Below are positions 5,811-12,578 of a stretch of 12,735 nucleotides of DNA, in pieces. The notes beneath the pieces were generated by a model. The model ran no database searches and was not told where the DNA came from. It saw nothing but the letters and a program-made list of their open reading frames with translations. Both the position numbers and the translations under genes were made by a program. The number at the start of each line of letters is the position of its first letter. Position 1 is the stretch's first letter. The stretch is from an uncultured bacterium (lineage in GTDB: Bacteria; Actinomycetota; Coriobacteriia; Coriobacteriales; Coriobacteriaceae): contig CAJMOP010000052.1 of the NCBI GenBank assembly GCA_905215115.1, positions 1 through 12,735 of the forward strand, written 5' to 3'.

Positions 5811-7343
5811 CTAGTCCAGCTTGGTGCCCGGTATCTGCGGCGCTTCTTTAAGCAACGCATTGAGCTCGTTCAGAATGGAAACGGGCTGTCGGTCGACGGT
5901 GTCCAGATGAAGCGTGGCCACGCGAAGGGGCGGCTGATATTCAAATGAGCCCAAGAGCACGGGCGATCCCAAGAACCGTTCGATTTCGTCTGCAACCGCG
6001 TCGGTCTCTTCGGGATCAAGCTCGTCAAAGAGCGCCACGAACATCGGTCCGGTCGAGCGGAACAGACGACCCTTGCCGCGCGAGCAATCCATGAGGCAGG
6101 CGGCGCTTTCTGCCAAAACGCGGTCGCCTGCATCAAAGCCAAAGCGGGCATTGACCTGTGCGATTTCGTCGATTTTAATGGCGATCAAGCCCGCGTTTCG
6201 TGCCACGCGACGCATCTCGCCAATGGCGTTGACCAGGGCGTGGATATCGCCCAGGCCGGTCACGGAATCGGTCGTATCTGCCAAGCTTCGGTTGGTGACA
6301 ATGCCCACATACATGTTGGGCTCGGTATCGGTGCCGTCCAGGCGGTAACCTGTGCAGTCGCAAAGCGCGTATTTTCCGGCGGTATTCATGACGCGATACT
6401 GCATGCAGTGGAAGTGCCACGTGCCGTTTACCACCATATCGAGCTCGGCACGTACGTTGTCGCGGTCCTCGGGGTGAACACGGGCAAGCCATATATCGAG
6501 CGAGTTGTAGGGATGCTGGGAGGGTAGGTCAAAATCGCGCACGGCATTAACCGACCATTGCGATTCGCCGGTGTCGAGGTTAATGATGAACGGATAGCGT
6601 GTCTCGGAGCTCATGGAGATCGCTTGGAACACTCGGTCGTTGCAGGGGGGGGGTTGTTCGGTGATCGGGCGTTGCAGCGCATCGCCTTCTTCCGGTTGTT
6701 GCACACGGTACATGAGCTTGTAGCGATACATTTTGCGGTCGGCGTCCTTTGTCATCTGGCGACGCGTATCGCCTGCAAGTGGGTCGACACGCGAGCAGCC
6801 AAAGCTAAAGCTGGCGATTATGGGCGCCTTGCCGTCCGATGTTGCCTCGATAAGATTGGCACGCGTCCGCTCCAGGCGCTGCTCGAGCTCGGCTTCGTCT
6901 GTCGTGGGGGATATAAGTACAAATTCGTCTCCACCGATACGGAACAGCAGCTCATCGTGCTCCATTGTCTCGGTGAGTGCGCGGCAGATGCTCAGAATGT
7001 AGCGATTGCCCTCGGCGTGGCCAAACTTATCGTTGCAATGCTTAAGGCGGTCGATATCGATATAGGCGCAGGTGAAGGGGGTGCCTTTGCGCCAGAGCTG
7101 ATCGACATGGCGGTCGAGTCCGCCACGGTTGCCAAGATTGGTGAGCGAGTCGATATAGGCGCCGTGCTCAAGCAGCTCGCGTTCTTGTTGCAGGATGGCG
7201 AGCGTTTTCTGCAGTTGCTCACCAATGGCACGCAACTCCGGGGGCAGCGCGGCAACATCGAGCTCGGTGGTTGAGGCCCCGTTCGCAAGTCGCTGAAGAT
7301 GAGCGATGATTGATTGCTCGCCCAGGCGATACGACTCGTTCAT
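5811..7343 (-). CDS. Diguanylate cyclase: GGDEF - PAS - degenerate GGDEF, soluble
   Basis: This 510-residue protein makes the second messenger cyclic di-GMP from two GTP. Residues 1-62 form a helical, probably coiled-coil lead-in (LQKTLAILQQERELLEH) with no membrane segment. The first GGDEF domain (about 64-215) has DSLTNLGNRGG, the metal-binding YIDIDRLKHCND stretch and an intact RIGGDEF (135-141). The RxxD product-inhibition site is absent (EHDE at that place). A PAS_3-like sensor domain (about 238-353) carries WLARVHPEDR (285-294). The C-terminal domain (about 358-500) is GGDEF-like, but its signature has become RSTGPMF (429-435), so it cannot be catalytic and may bind GTP or serve in dimerisation. 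The start is the ATG at 7341-7343 behind AAGGAGGT. An in-frame reading from further upstream (7391) lacks a site. A nine-C run falls in codons 231-233, in the linker before the PAS domain. The gene follows a larger paralogue 124 nt upstream. Confidence 0.92.
   Translation of the reverse strand: MNESYRLGEQSIIAHLQRLANGASTTELDVAALPPELRAIGEQLQKTLAILQQERELLEHGAYIDSLTNLGNRGGLDRHVDQLWRKGTPFTCAYIDIDRLKHCNDKFGHAEGNRYILSICRALTETMEHDELLFRIGGDEFVLISPTTDEAELEQRLERTRANLIEATSDGKAPIIASFSFGCSRVDPLAGDTRRQMTKDADRKMYRYKLMYRVQQPEEGDALQRPITEQPPPCNDRVFQAISMSSETRYPFIINLDTGESQWSVNAVRDFDLPSQHPYNSLDIWLARVHPEDRDNVRAELDMVVNGTWHFHCMQYRVMNTAGKYALCDCTGYRLDGTDTEPNMYVGIVTNRSLADTTDSVTGLGDIHALVNAIGEMRRVARNAGLIAIKIDEIAQVNARFGFDAGDRVLAESAACLMDCSRGKGRLFRSTGPMFVALFDELDPEETDAVADEIERFLGSPVLLGSFEYQPPLRVATLHLDTVDRQPVSILNELNALLKEAPQIPGTKLD
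6645..6653 (-). repeat. Homopolymeric tract of nine C (coding strand) inside the diguanylate cyclase gene
   Basis: Nine G on the plus strand read as CCC CCC CCC (Pro231-Pro233) on the coding strand. One extra C would end the protein after 254 residues (stop TAA at about 6581). One C fewer would end it after 243 residues (TGA). Both shorter forms keep the complete active GGDEF domain and lose the PAS and C-terminal domains. Confidence 0.9.
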
Positions 7344-7351
7344 GATGGATG

Positions 7352-7359
7352 ACCTCCTT
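7352..7359 (-). promoter_or_regulatory. Ribosome binding site of the smaller GGDEF gene
   Basis: AAGGAGGT, a near-perfect Shine-Dalgarno sequence, lies 8 nt before the ATG at 7343 and sets the start at MNESYRL. Confidence 0.8.
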
Positions 7360-7386
7360 GGATGGAACAATGGTTTGTATCTTACT

Positions 7387-7407
7387 CCCAATTCGGTTTA
7401 GATTGGG
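7387..7407. promoter_or_regulatory. Small inverted repeat upstream of the smaller GGDEF gene
   Basis: CCCAAT (7387-7392) and ATTGGG (7402-7407) are separated by 9 nt. TAAGAT on the minus strand (7379-7384) next to it could be a -10 element, so the repeat would lie between -10 and -35 as an operator would. No good -35 is visible, and the signal is weak. Confidence 0.25.
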
Positions 7408-7428
7408 GTATTAGTTAGCTCATGGGAA

Positions 7429-7455
7429 CAAACGCTCCCTCGACGGTGGCGTTTG
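7429..7455 (-). terminator. Possible terminator hairpin between the two GGDEF genes
   Basis: CAAACGC (7429-7435) pairs with GCGTTTG (7449-7455) over a 13-nt loop, starting 12 nt past the stop of the large GGDEF-EAL gene. On the minus strand it is followed by TTCCC rather than a T run, so termination would be partial at best. Confidence 0.3.
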
Positions 7456-7467
7456 CGCACGAGCGCA

Positions 7468-10185
7468 TTAGTTGCTGTCGCCACCATCGAGCAGTGCCTC
7501 AAAATCCTCCGCCTGCATGGGACGGTAGTAGAGGAAGCCCTGAGCGTAGCGGGCGCCCATTTGGCGTAGCATGTTTGCCTGCTCATTTGTCTCGATGCCT
7601 TCGACCACAACGGGCAGATGGAGCGACTGCGCCATCTCGAGCATTGATGAAATGATTTGCACGCTGCGGCCTTGATCGCCGTCGACGGGCACAAACGTGC
7701 GGTCGAGCTTGATGACGTCGACGTTGACGTTCTTGAGCATCGCGAGCGTGGACTGGCCGGTGCCAAAATCGTCCATGTAGGTCGAGAAGCCGCGGTTGTG
7801 CAGGTCGGCCGTCAGCTTATCCACAGCTTCGGACTCTCCCGTATAAGCCGTCTCGGTGATCTCGATGCGCATGAGCTCGGGCGGCAGATTGTATTGGTCG
7901 GCGAGTGCCCCCATATGCTCGGCAACGTCGCAGGCAAGGATATCCACGCGCGACACGTTGAGCGAGATCGGAACCACGCGAAGCCCTCGATCGATGCGCC
8001 CGCGCAGCCACGAGGCAACGCCCTGCCAAACGTATTTGTCGAGCGTCACCACAAAACCGCTTTCCTCGAGAGCGGGGATAAAGGTGACGGGCGAAATGAG
8101 GGAGCCATCCTTGTCAATCCAGCGCGTGAGCGCTTCGGCGCCAGTGATCTCGCCGGTTTCCATGTCGACCTGGGGCTGCAGGTAGTAGGTAATGCGGCCG
8201 TTTGAGAGCGCATACTGGAATTCGGTCAGCGTGCGGTGGAACGAGATTTCGCGCTCGTACTCCTCGGGGCGGAAAATGGCAATGCGCTCCTTAAAGTCGT
8301 TTTTTGCACGCCGATTGGTAAACATGGCCTTGGCCTGCGCATCGATAGTGATTTCCTCGTTGGAGTCGATGAGGTAGACGCCCATGGACGGCCAGAAACC
8401 CACGCCGTCATCATGCTTGGCCACGGCCTCGCGAACGCTGTTATAGATTTGATGGACGGTGTCGTGCTCAAAGGGGATGAGTATGCAAAAGTCGTCTTGG
8501 CCCCAGTATCCTGCGACGCCCATGTCGGCATTCTCGATATCCTTGAGGACCGTGCCCACGTCGGCGAGCATGCGGTCGCCCTCGGCCTGTCCATGCCATT
8601 CATTGAACAGTCGCATGTGTCCCATGTCGACGGTGGCGATGCACCAGGCACCGTCGCGCCTTGTCTGGAGAAATGCGTTGGCGCGCCGCATAAACTCGCT
8701 GGGTCGACAGAGGCCCGTGAGCATATCGATGCGTTCGACGATGGCGCTTTTGCGCTCTATCTCGGGTATGGGGAGACTGTCGTTGGGAACAAGTCCGCCG
8801 GCCGTGCGAAGGCGACGGTCGAGTTCGCCTAAAACGGCGGTCGCTTGATTGGTTAGGCGCTCGTAAAAGGCCGGAACGACTAGACAGACGGGGGTAATGG
8901 TATCGCCTGCGATTTGAACAGGGGCGAAAACGGCTTCTTTTAGATGACGGACCAGTTGCTCGAACGCCTCGTGGTCCAAATCGTTGCTGAGCACGACAAA
9001 CTGGACGCTTCGTGAGCGGTAGACGCGACTCCTGCCACGGGTGATCGACAACATGCGGCCTGCGTATTCGGCGAGCATGTTGTCGACAGCCTCGGCTCCG
9101 TAAAGCTCGTTGAGCTTTGTCGTGCCGCGAACGCGCACCGCTATAAGCCCCGTCTCGCAACAGTCGCGACGGCAGGCATCGATGGCGTTGAGCAACATGC
9201 GCTGCGTTCCAAGGCCCGTGGCGGCGTCGACGGTCTCGGCAAGCGAGTGGTTGACGAGCTCGCCAACATAGAGCGAGGGGACATTTCCGTCGCCGTCGAT
9301 ACGAAACCCGCGAGCGCGGCAGAGAACGTAGTCGCCGGCGGCGTTGCGTACGCGGTATTGCATGACGCGACGGTGCTTGGAGCCGTTATAGATCTGGCCG
9401 ATATCGTCGCTATAGGCCTCGAGGTCATCGGGATGGACGCGCGTTTTCCAGTAATCGTGGCAGTTGTCTATATGCTCCGAAGGAAGACCAAGGTCGCGCA
9501 GGGCGCCTTGTGACCAAAGGGTGCGGTGTTTGTCCAGGTTCTCGATAAAGAAATAGCGGCCTTCGTTGAGCATCGAAAGGGCGTCGAAAATGCGATCGCT
9601 AACTTCGAAATCGTCGGCGTGGACTTGCGTGATATTGCGTCGATCAAGGTGCACGGCATGGCGCAGCTTGTAGTCGTACATGCGATGGTCGGCATCGAGC
9701 GTCATGCGATTGGAGGCTTCGCCCAGGGCGGGGTCGGCGTGTGACACTCCGTAGCTAAACGAGTGAGGCATCTCGGAATCGTTATTTTTGAGCAGGACCT
9801 CTCGACAGTGCTCCAGACGTTCGGCAAGGTCATCCTCAGTCGCGATTGTGGACAGGATGGCAAACTCGTCGCCTCCCAGGCGAAATGCCGCCTCGTCCAC
9901 CTTCATATACAGCTTGAGATAGAGGCTCACCTGCAAGATATAGCGGTTGCCCTCGTCGTGTCCAAAGATGTCGTTGCAGTGCTTAAGGTTATCGATGTCG
10001 ATAAACGCCATGGTTACGGGCAATTCCTGCTCCCAGATTTCCTCTAGGGAACGGGTAAAGCCGCCGCGGTTGCCAAGACCGGTAAGCTCGTCGGTAAAGG
10101 CAGTCCTGATCAGATCGTCCTGACGCTCGAGAAGGTCACGGATGGTCTTTTCGAGCGTCTCGGTGTAATTGCTGGCGATATCCAT
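7468..10185 (-). CDS. Dual cyclic-di-GMP enzyme: GGDEF - PAS - degenerate GGDEF - degenerate GGDEF - EAL
   Basis: In the 905-residue reading: GGDEF domain 1 (about 30-180) has an intact RLGGDEF (102-108); a PAS_3-like domain spans about 195-315 (TRVHPDD, 248-254); a decayed GGDEF (about 320-460) has YRSRSVQF in place of the signature; a second decayed GGDEF (about 480-640) has GQDDF (562-566); and an EAL domain (about 650-900) follows. The EAL domain keeps the catalytic set: GAEALTRW (682-689), SLNVSR (741-746), EITETAY, DDFGTG (805-810), the lysine in VIKLDR, VVVEGIE and QGF. Both synthesis and hydrolysis of cyclic di-GMP are therefore possible. No membrane segment is seen. Residues 30-460 parallel the whole smaller neighbour, so the two are tandem paralogues. 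The start chosen is the ATG at 10183-10185, with AGGAAG 11 nt upstream. A GTG at 10242 would add 19 residues, but it has no ribosome site and lies in a hairpin. Confidence 0.92.
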   Translation of the reverse strand: MDIASNYTETLEKTIRDLLERQDDLIRTAFTDELTGLGNRGGFTRSLEEIWEQELPVTMAFIDIDNLKHCNDIFGHDEGNRYILQVSLYLKLYMKVDEAAFRLGGDEFAILSTIATEDDLAERLEHCREVLLKNNDSEMPHSFSYGVSHADPALGEASNRMTLDADHRMYDYKLRHAVHLDRRNITQVHADDFEVSDRIFDALSMLNEGRYFFIENLDKHRTLWSQGALRDLGLPSEHIDNCHDYWKTRVHPDDLEAYSDDIGQIYNGSKHRRVMQYRVRNAAGDYVLCRARGFRIDGDGNVPSLYVGELVNHSLAETVDAATGLGTQRMLLNAIDACRRDCCETGLIAVRVRGTTKLNELYGAEAVDNMLAEYAGRMLSITRGRSRVYRSRSVQFVVLSNDLDHEAFEQLVRHLKEAVFAPVQIAGDTITPVCLVVPAFYERLTNQATAVLGELDRRLRTAGGLVPNDSLPIPEIERKSAIVERIDMLTGLCRPSEFMRRANAFLQTRRDGAWCIATVDMGHMRLFNEWHGQAEGDRMLADVGTVLKDIENADMGVAGYWGQDDFCILIPFEHDTVHQIYNSVREAVAKHDDGVGFWPSMGVYLIDSNEEITIDAQAKAMFTNRRAKNDFKERIAIFRPEEYEREISFHRTLTEFQYALSNGRITYYLQPQVDMETGEITGAEALTRWIDKDGSLISPVTFIPALEESGFVVTLDKYVWQGVASWLRGRIDRGLRVVPISLNVSRVDILACDVAEHMGALADQYNLPPELMRIEITETAYTGESEAVDKLTADLHNRGFSTYMDDFGTGQSTLAMLKNVNVDVIKLDRTFVPVDGDQGRSVQIISSMLEMAQSLHLPVVVEGIETNEQANMLRQMGARYAQGFLYYRPMQAEDFEALLDGGDSN

Positions 10186-10239
10186 GCTGTAAGCGGCTTC
10201 CTGAGGTCGGGGTGTATTGCGTCGGGCGAGCTCGTTGTA

Positions 10240-10271
10240 CACACGCGTTGCTGCTCAACGCTTTGCGTGTA
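10240..10271 (-). other. Hairpin in the leader of the GGDEF-EAL gene
   Basis: On the minus strand GCGTT and AACGC pair around a 7-nt loop, and flanking TACAC and GTGTG extend the stem after a GCAAA bulge. It lies in a predicted leader of about 150 nt and covers the alternative GTG start at 10242. The element does not match the cyclic-di-GMP riboswitch classes as far as I can align it. Confidence 0.35.
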
Positions 10272-10342
10272 TCCAGGCCCCCGCCTTGCTGCGTCGCTGG
10301 TTTAATATGTCGGTCCGTGTTCGCTGCTGATAACTATTGAGT

Positions 10343-10370
10343 AGTATAAACAACAATAGAGGATTGTATA
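10343..10370 (-). promoter_or_regulatory. Candidate promoter of the GGDEF-EAL gene
   Basis: On the minus strand TATACA (complement of 10365-10370) and TATACT (complement of 10343-10348) are 16 bp apart, giving fair -35 and very good -10 matches in an AT-rich patch. Transcription would start near 10336, leaving a leader of about 150 nt to the ATG at 10185. Confidence 0.45.
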
Positions 10371-10444
10371 TGGGTGCCCCTGCCGCGGGCGGCTATTATT
10401 CGCCAATCGGTAGCGTGACGATGCGATGCTCGATATAAATGCGA

Positions 10445-10473
10445 CTGAGTCGATATATGTTGGCGGGTATACT
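10445..10473 (+). promoter_or_regulatory. Candidate promoter of the patatin-like gene
   Basis: A strong -10, TATACT (10468-10473), has a weak -35, CTGAGT (10445-10450), at 17-bp spacing. The leader to the ATG at 10510 would be about 30 nt. With the leftward promoter at 10343-10370 this makes a divergent pair. The rest of the 324-nt gap (10186-10509) holds only the leader hairpin and GC-rich sequence near 10378-10392. Confidence 0.5.
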
Positions 10474-10509
10474 TGTTCCGCTTTAAAACACGGGAACGGA
10501 GATGGTCGC

Positions 10510-11379
10510 ATGGCACAGCCAGACACGACGCGCACGGTGGGGCTTGCGCTCGAGGGAGGCGGCTACCGCGGTATGTATACGGCGGGCGTGCTCGACGTAT
10601 GGATGGAGCACGGCTTAACCTGCGACCATATGGTGGGTGTCTCGGCGGGCGCGGCGTTTGGCTACAACTTTAAATCGCGCCAGATCGGCCGCGCCATTCG
10701 CTACAACAAGGCCTATTGCGCCGACAAGCGCTATGCGAGCGTGACGAGCTGGTTGCGAACCGGCGATATGTTCAATGCCGAGTTTGCCTATCATGAGGTG
10801 CCTATCGAGCGCGATCCCATCGACTTGGAGGCGTATCGCGCCTGCCCCATGCGATTTACGTGCGTATGTACCGATCTTAAGACGGGTGAGGCCGTCTACC
10901 ACGACCTGCCCTATGGCGACGAGCGGGATATCGAGTGGATCCGCGCCTCGTCGGCGATTCCCGTGGCTACGCGTCCTGTTGTCATTGGGGGCCGTAAGTA
11001 CTTGGATGGCGGTGTTGCCGATTCCATTCCCAGCGCTTGGCTGTTTGAGCAAGGCTATGACCGCAACGTGGTGGTGCTGACGCAGCCGGCAGCCTTTGTA
11101 AAGCAGCCCAATAGCGTGATGCCTATGCTGCGTCGCGTGTATCGTTACTATCCGGAGTTTGTTGCGGCGCTTGAGCATCGGCACGAGGTCTACAATGCCA
11201 CGCTCGATGACCTGACGCGTCGCGAAGCCGCTGGCGAGATCTTTGTGGTGCGGCCGAGCGAATCGGTGAAGGTGCCGTCGCTGTGCCGCGAGCCCGATGA
11301 ACTCGAGCGCATCTACCAGATCGGCCGTCGCGATGCGGAGGCGACGTTGCCCGCGCTGGAAGCGTATCTGGCGGGGTAG
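10510..11379 (+). CDS. Patatin-like phospholipase (YjjU-type)
   Basis: Patatin-fold enzymes hydrolyse acyl esters of lipids with a Ser-Asp dyad. The 289-residue product has the oxyanion loop EGGGYRGMYTAGVLD (15-29), the nucleophile motif GVSAG (43-47, Ser45), the DUF-type helix that follows, and the catalytic Asp in YLDGGVADSIP (Asp166 in DGG). Length and the ASSAIPVATRPV stretch (147-158) match the cytosolic bacterial group that includes E. coli YjjU. No signal peptide or membrane segment is seen, so it probably acts inside the cell on membrane lipids. The start is the ATG at 10510, with GGAG 8 nt upstream. An in-frame ATG at 10426 would add 28 residues not found in the family and would start before the predicted promoter. 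It is a single gene, divergent from the GGDEF-EAL gene and convergent with thiE. The natural substrate is not deducible. Confidence 0.93.
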   Translation: MAQPDTTRTVGLALEGGGYRGMYTAGVLDVWMEHGLTCDHMVGVSAGAAFGYNFKSRQIGRAIRYNKAYCADKRYASVTSWLRTGDMFNAEFAYHEVPIERDPIDLEAYRACPMRFTCVCTDLKTGEAVYHDLPYGDERDIEWIRASSAIPVATRPVVIGGRKYLDGGVADSIPSAWLFEQGYDRNVVVLTQPAAFVKQPNSVMPMLRRVYRYYPEFVAALEHRHEVYNATLDDLTRREAAGEIFVVRPSESVKVPSLCREPDELERIYQIGRRDAEATLPALEAYLAG

Positions 11380-11389
11380 GGACTACGCC

Positions 11390-11435
11390 GGAAACTGCAT
11401 CCCGTAATCAGCGTTCAGACTGGGACGCAGTTTCC
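11390..11435. repeat. Long imperfect palindrome, family 2 member A
   Basis: GGAAACTGCATCCC (11390-11403) pairs with GGGACGCAGTTTCC (11422-11435) with one mismatch, around an 18-nt centre. It begins 10 nt after the patatin stop codon. It is clearly related in arms and centre to the palindrome at 11450-11499. Confidence 0.85.
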
Positions 11436-11449
11436 CGCTGGTCCTCTAT

Positions 11450-11499
11450 GCGGAAAGCGCATCCCAGAATGGACGTCCAAACTGGGATGCGCTTTCCGC
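11450..11499. repeat. Long perfect palindrome, family 2 member B
   Basis: Two perfect 18-nt arms (11450-11467 and 11482-11499), beginning GCGGAAAGCGCATCCCAG, enclose a centre that holds the smaller palindrome TGGACGTCCA (11470-11479). It lies between the convergent ends of the patatin gene and thiE, about 40 nt from the thiE stop. A further 12-bp palindrome, GAGCAGCTGCTC, is at 11521-11532. The pair can act as a bidirectional terminator, although T tracts are lacking. Confidence 0.9.
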
Positions 11500-11541
11500 T
11501 CTTGAAGATATGAGGCTGCGGAGCAGCTGCTCGGCATAGGT

Positions 11542-12237
11542 CTATGCTTGCTGCCAGGTATCGACGAGCTCCTCGGCTGCGGCGTAGGGGTCGTCGGCGC
11601 TGCAGACGGCGCTCACCACAAAGAAGCCGTCGACGCCGGTAGTCTTGAGCTGCGGCAGATCGGCCGTTTTGACGCCGCCGCCCACCACGATGGGCACGGG
11701 GCTTGCTGCATGGAGGGCAGCCAGGTCCTCAAAGCTCTTGGTGATGATGGAGCCGTCGGCTGCGCGTCCGCAGTCGCGCTTGGTCTCGGTCTCGTGGAGC
11801 GGGCCCACGCCCAGGTAATCGACCAGGCTCATGTCGGCGGTCTTGACGTACTCGAGCATCTCCTCGCAGCGGGCCGAAAGACCCACGATGGCATCGGGGC
11901 CCAGAAGCTTGCGGCAGACCTCGACGGGAATATCGCTCTGGCCCACGTGCACGCCGTCGACAGCGATACCCTGCTCGCGCGCGGCGAGTACACAGTCAAG
12001 GCGGTCGTCGATCAGCAGGGCGACCTGCCCGGTCTTGCCGGCCTGTGCGATAGCCTGCGCGGCATCGCCCGTCAGCGCGATGATCTCGCGGGCGCTTGCC
12101 ACCTTGGAGCGCACCTGGATGCAGGTAAAGCCGGCGTCGAGTGCCTGGGCCACCACATCGCCCACGGGTCGCCCGAGGGTGTTTTCGGGGCCGAGTACCA
12201 GATAGGCCGAGATATCAAGGTTGTCGCGGATGCTCAT
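11542..12237 (-). CDS. thiE: Thiamine-phosphate synthase ThiE
   Basis: ThiE couples the pyrimidine HMP-PP with thiazole phosphate to give thiamine phosphate. The 231-residue product shows the TIM-barrel landmarks in order: QVRSK (41-45, usually QLREK), LLIDDRLD (74-81, usually INDRVD), GVHVGQSD (95-102), VGLSARC (118-124), DYLGVGPLHETETKRD (140-155, the diphosphate and thiazole site) and VVGGGVK (184-190), with VVSAVCSADDP (207-217) near the end. Some normally conserved positions are changed (Glu to Ser in the first motif, Asn to Asp in the second). The key Lys45 and the TETK segment are kept, so activity is expected. The ATG at 12235-12237 overlaps the stop of the upstream gene as ATGA and is preceded by AGGAGG, which implies translational coupling. 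It is the last gene of the thiamin operon. Confidence 0.95.
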   Translation of the reverse strand: MSIRDNLDISAYLVLGPENTLGRPVGDVVAQALDAGFTCIQVRSKVASAREIIALTGDAAQAIAQAGKTGQVALLIDDRLDCVLAAREQGIAVDGVHVGQSDIPVEVCRKLLGPDAIVGLSARCEEMLEYVKTADMSLVDYLGVGPLHETETKRDCGRAADGSIITKSFEDLAALHAASPVPIVVGGGVKTADLPQLKTTGVDGFFVVSAVCSADDPYAAAEELVDTWQQA

Positions 12238-12575
12238 CGTGCTTCCTCCTGCTTTTTGATCTGCGCTTCCATGCGCTCGAGTTTGCCGGTCATGGTATCG
12301 GTAAAACCGGGGCGAATATCGGCTTTGAGCACGACTTCGGTGCGGATGCCCTTGCTCGCCAACACAAAGGTCGCGTCGCGCACGACCTGCATGACCTCGT
12401 CCCAGTCGCCCTCGATCTCGGTGAACATCGAGGTGGTGCGGTTAGGAAGGCCACTCTCGCGAATGACGTGCACGACCTCGGCGACCTCGGCGGATAGCTC
12501 GTCACCGGTGCCGCACGGGGCGATGGCCACGGCGACCAGGGTGTTCATGCCGGCATTGGTTGCGGGCTCGGACAT
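12234..12575 (-). CDS. Thiamine-binding protein of the MTH1187/YkoF family
   Basis: The 113-residue product matches the small family (Pfam Thiamine_BP, formerly DUF77) in layout: a first strand LVAVAIAPCGTGDELS (13-28), a helix EVAEVVHVIRESGL, then MFTEIEGDWDEVMQVV (50-65), a second helix, and the closing VVLKADIRPGFTDTMTGKLE (81-100). Members form ferredoxin-like oligomers, and several bind thiamin or its pyrimidine moiety. They are not known as enzymes. The start is the ATG at 12573-12575, with GAGGAGG upstream lying inside the end of thiM. An internal ATG at 12548 has no site. It sits 3 nt after thiM and overlaps thiE by 4 nt, so its position inside the thiamin operon supports a role in carrying or sensing thiamin precursors. 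That role is inferred. Confidence 0.88.
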   Translation of the reverse strand: MSEPATNAGMNTLVAVAIAPCGTGDELSAEVAEVVHVIRESGLPNRTTSMFTEIEGDWDEVMQVVRDATFVLASKGIRTEVVLKADIRPGFTDTMTGKLERMEAQIKKQEEAR

Positions 12576-12578
12576 GCC

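Noticed and set aside
5552..5851. A 99-residue plus-strand gene
   Set aside because: There is no clear ribosome site, its second half is GC-rich non-coding sequence, and it overlaps the end of the GGDEF gene. It is described only as a possible remnant.
6558..7274. Plus-strand reading of 238 residues opposite the smaller GGDEF gene
   Set aside because: It is a shadow of the GGDEF domain codons with no protein-like features.
10186..10336. Cyclic-di-GMP riboswitch in the leader of the GGDEF-EAL gene
   Set aside because: Only a short ACGCAAAGC-like match is present. The two-helix arrangement and conserved loops of the known class cannot be aligned.
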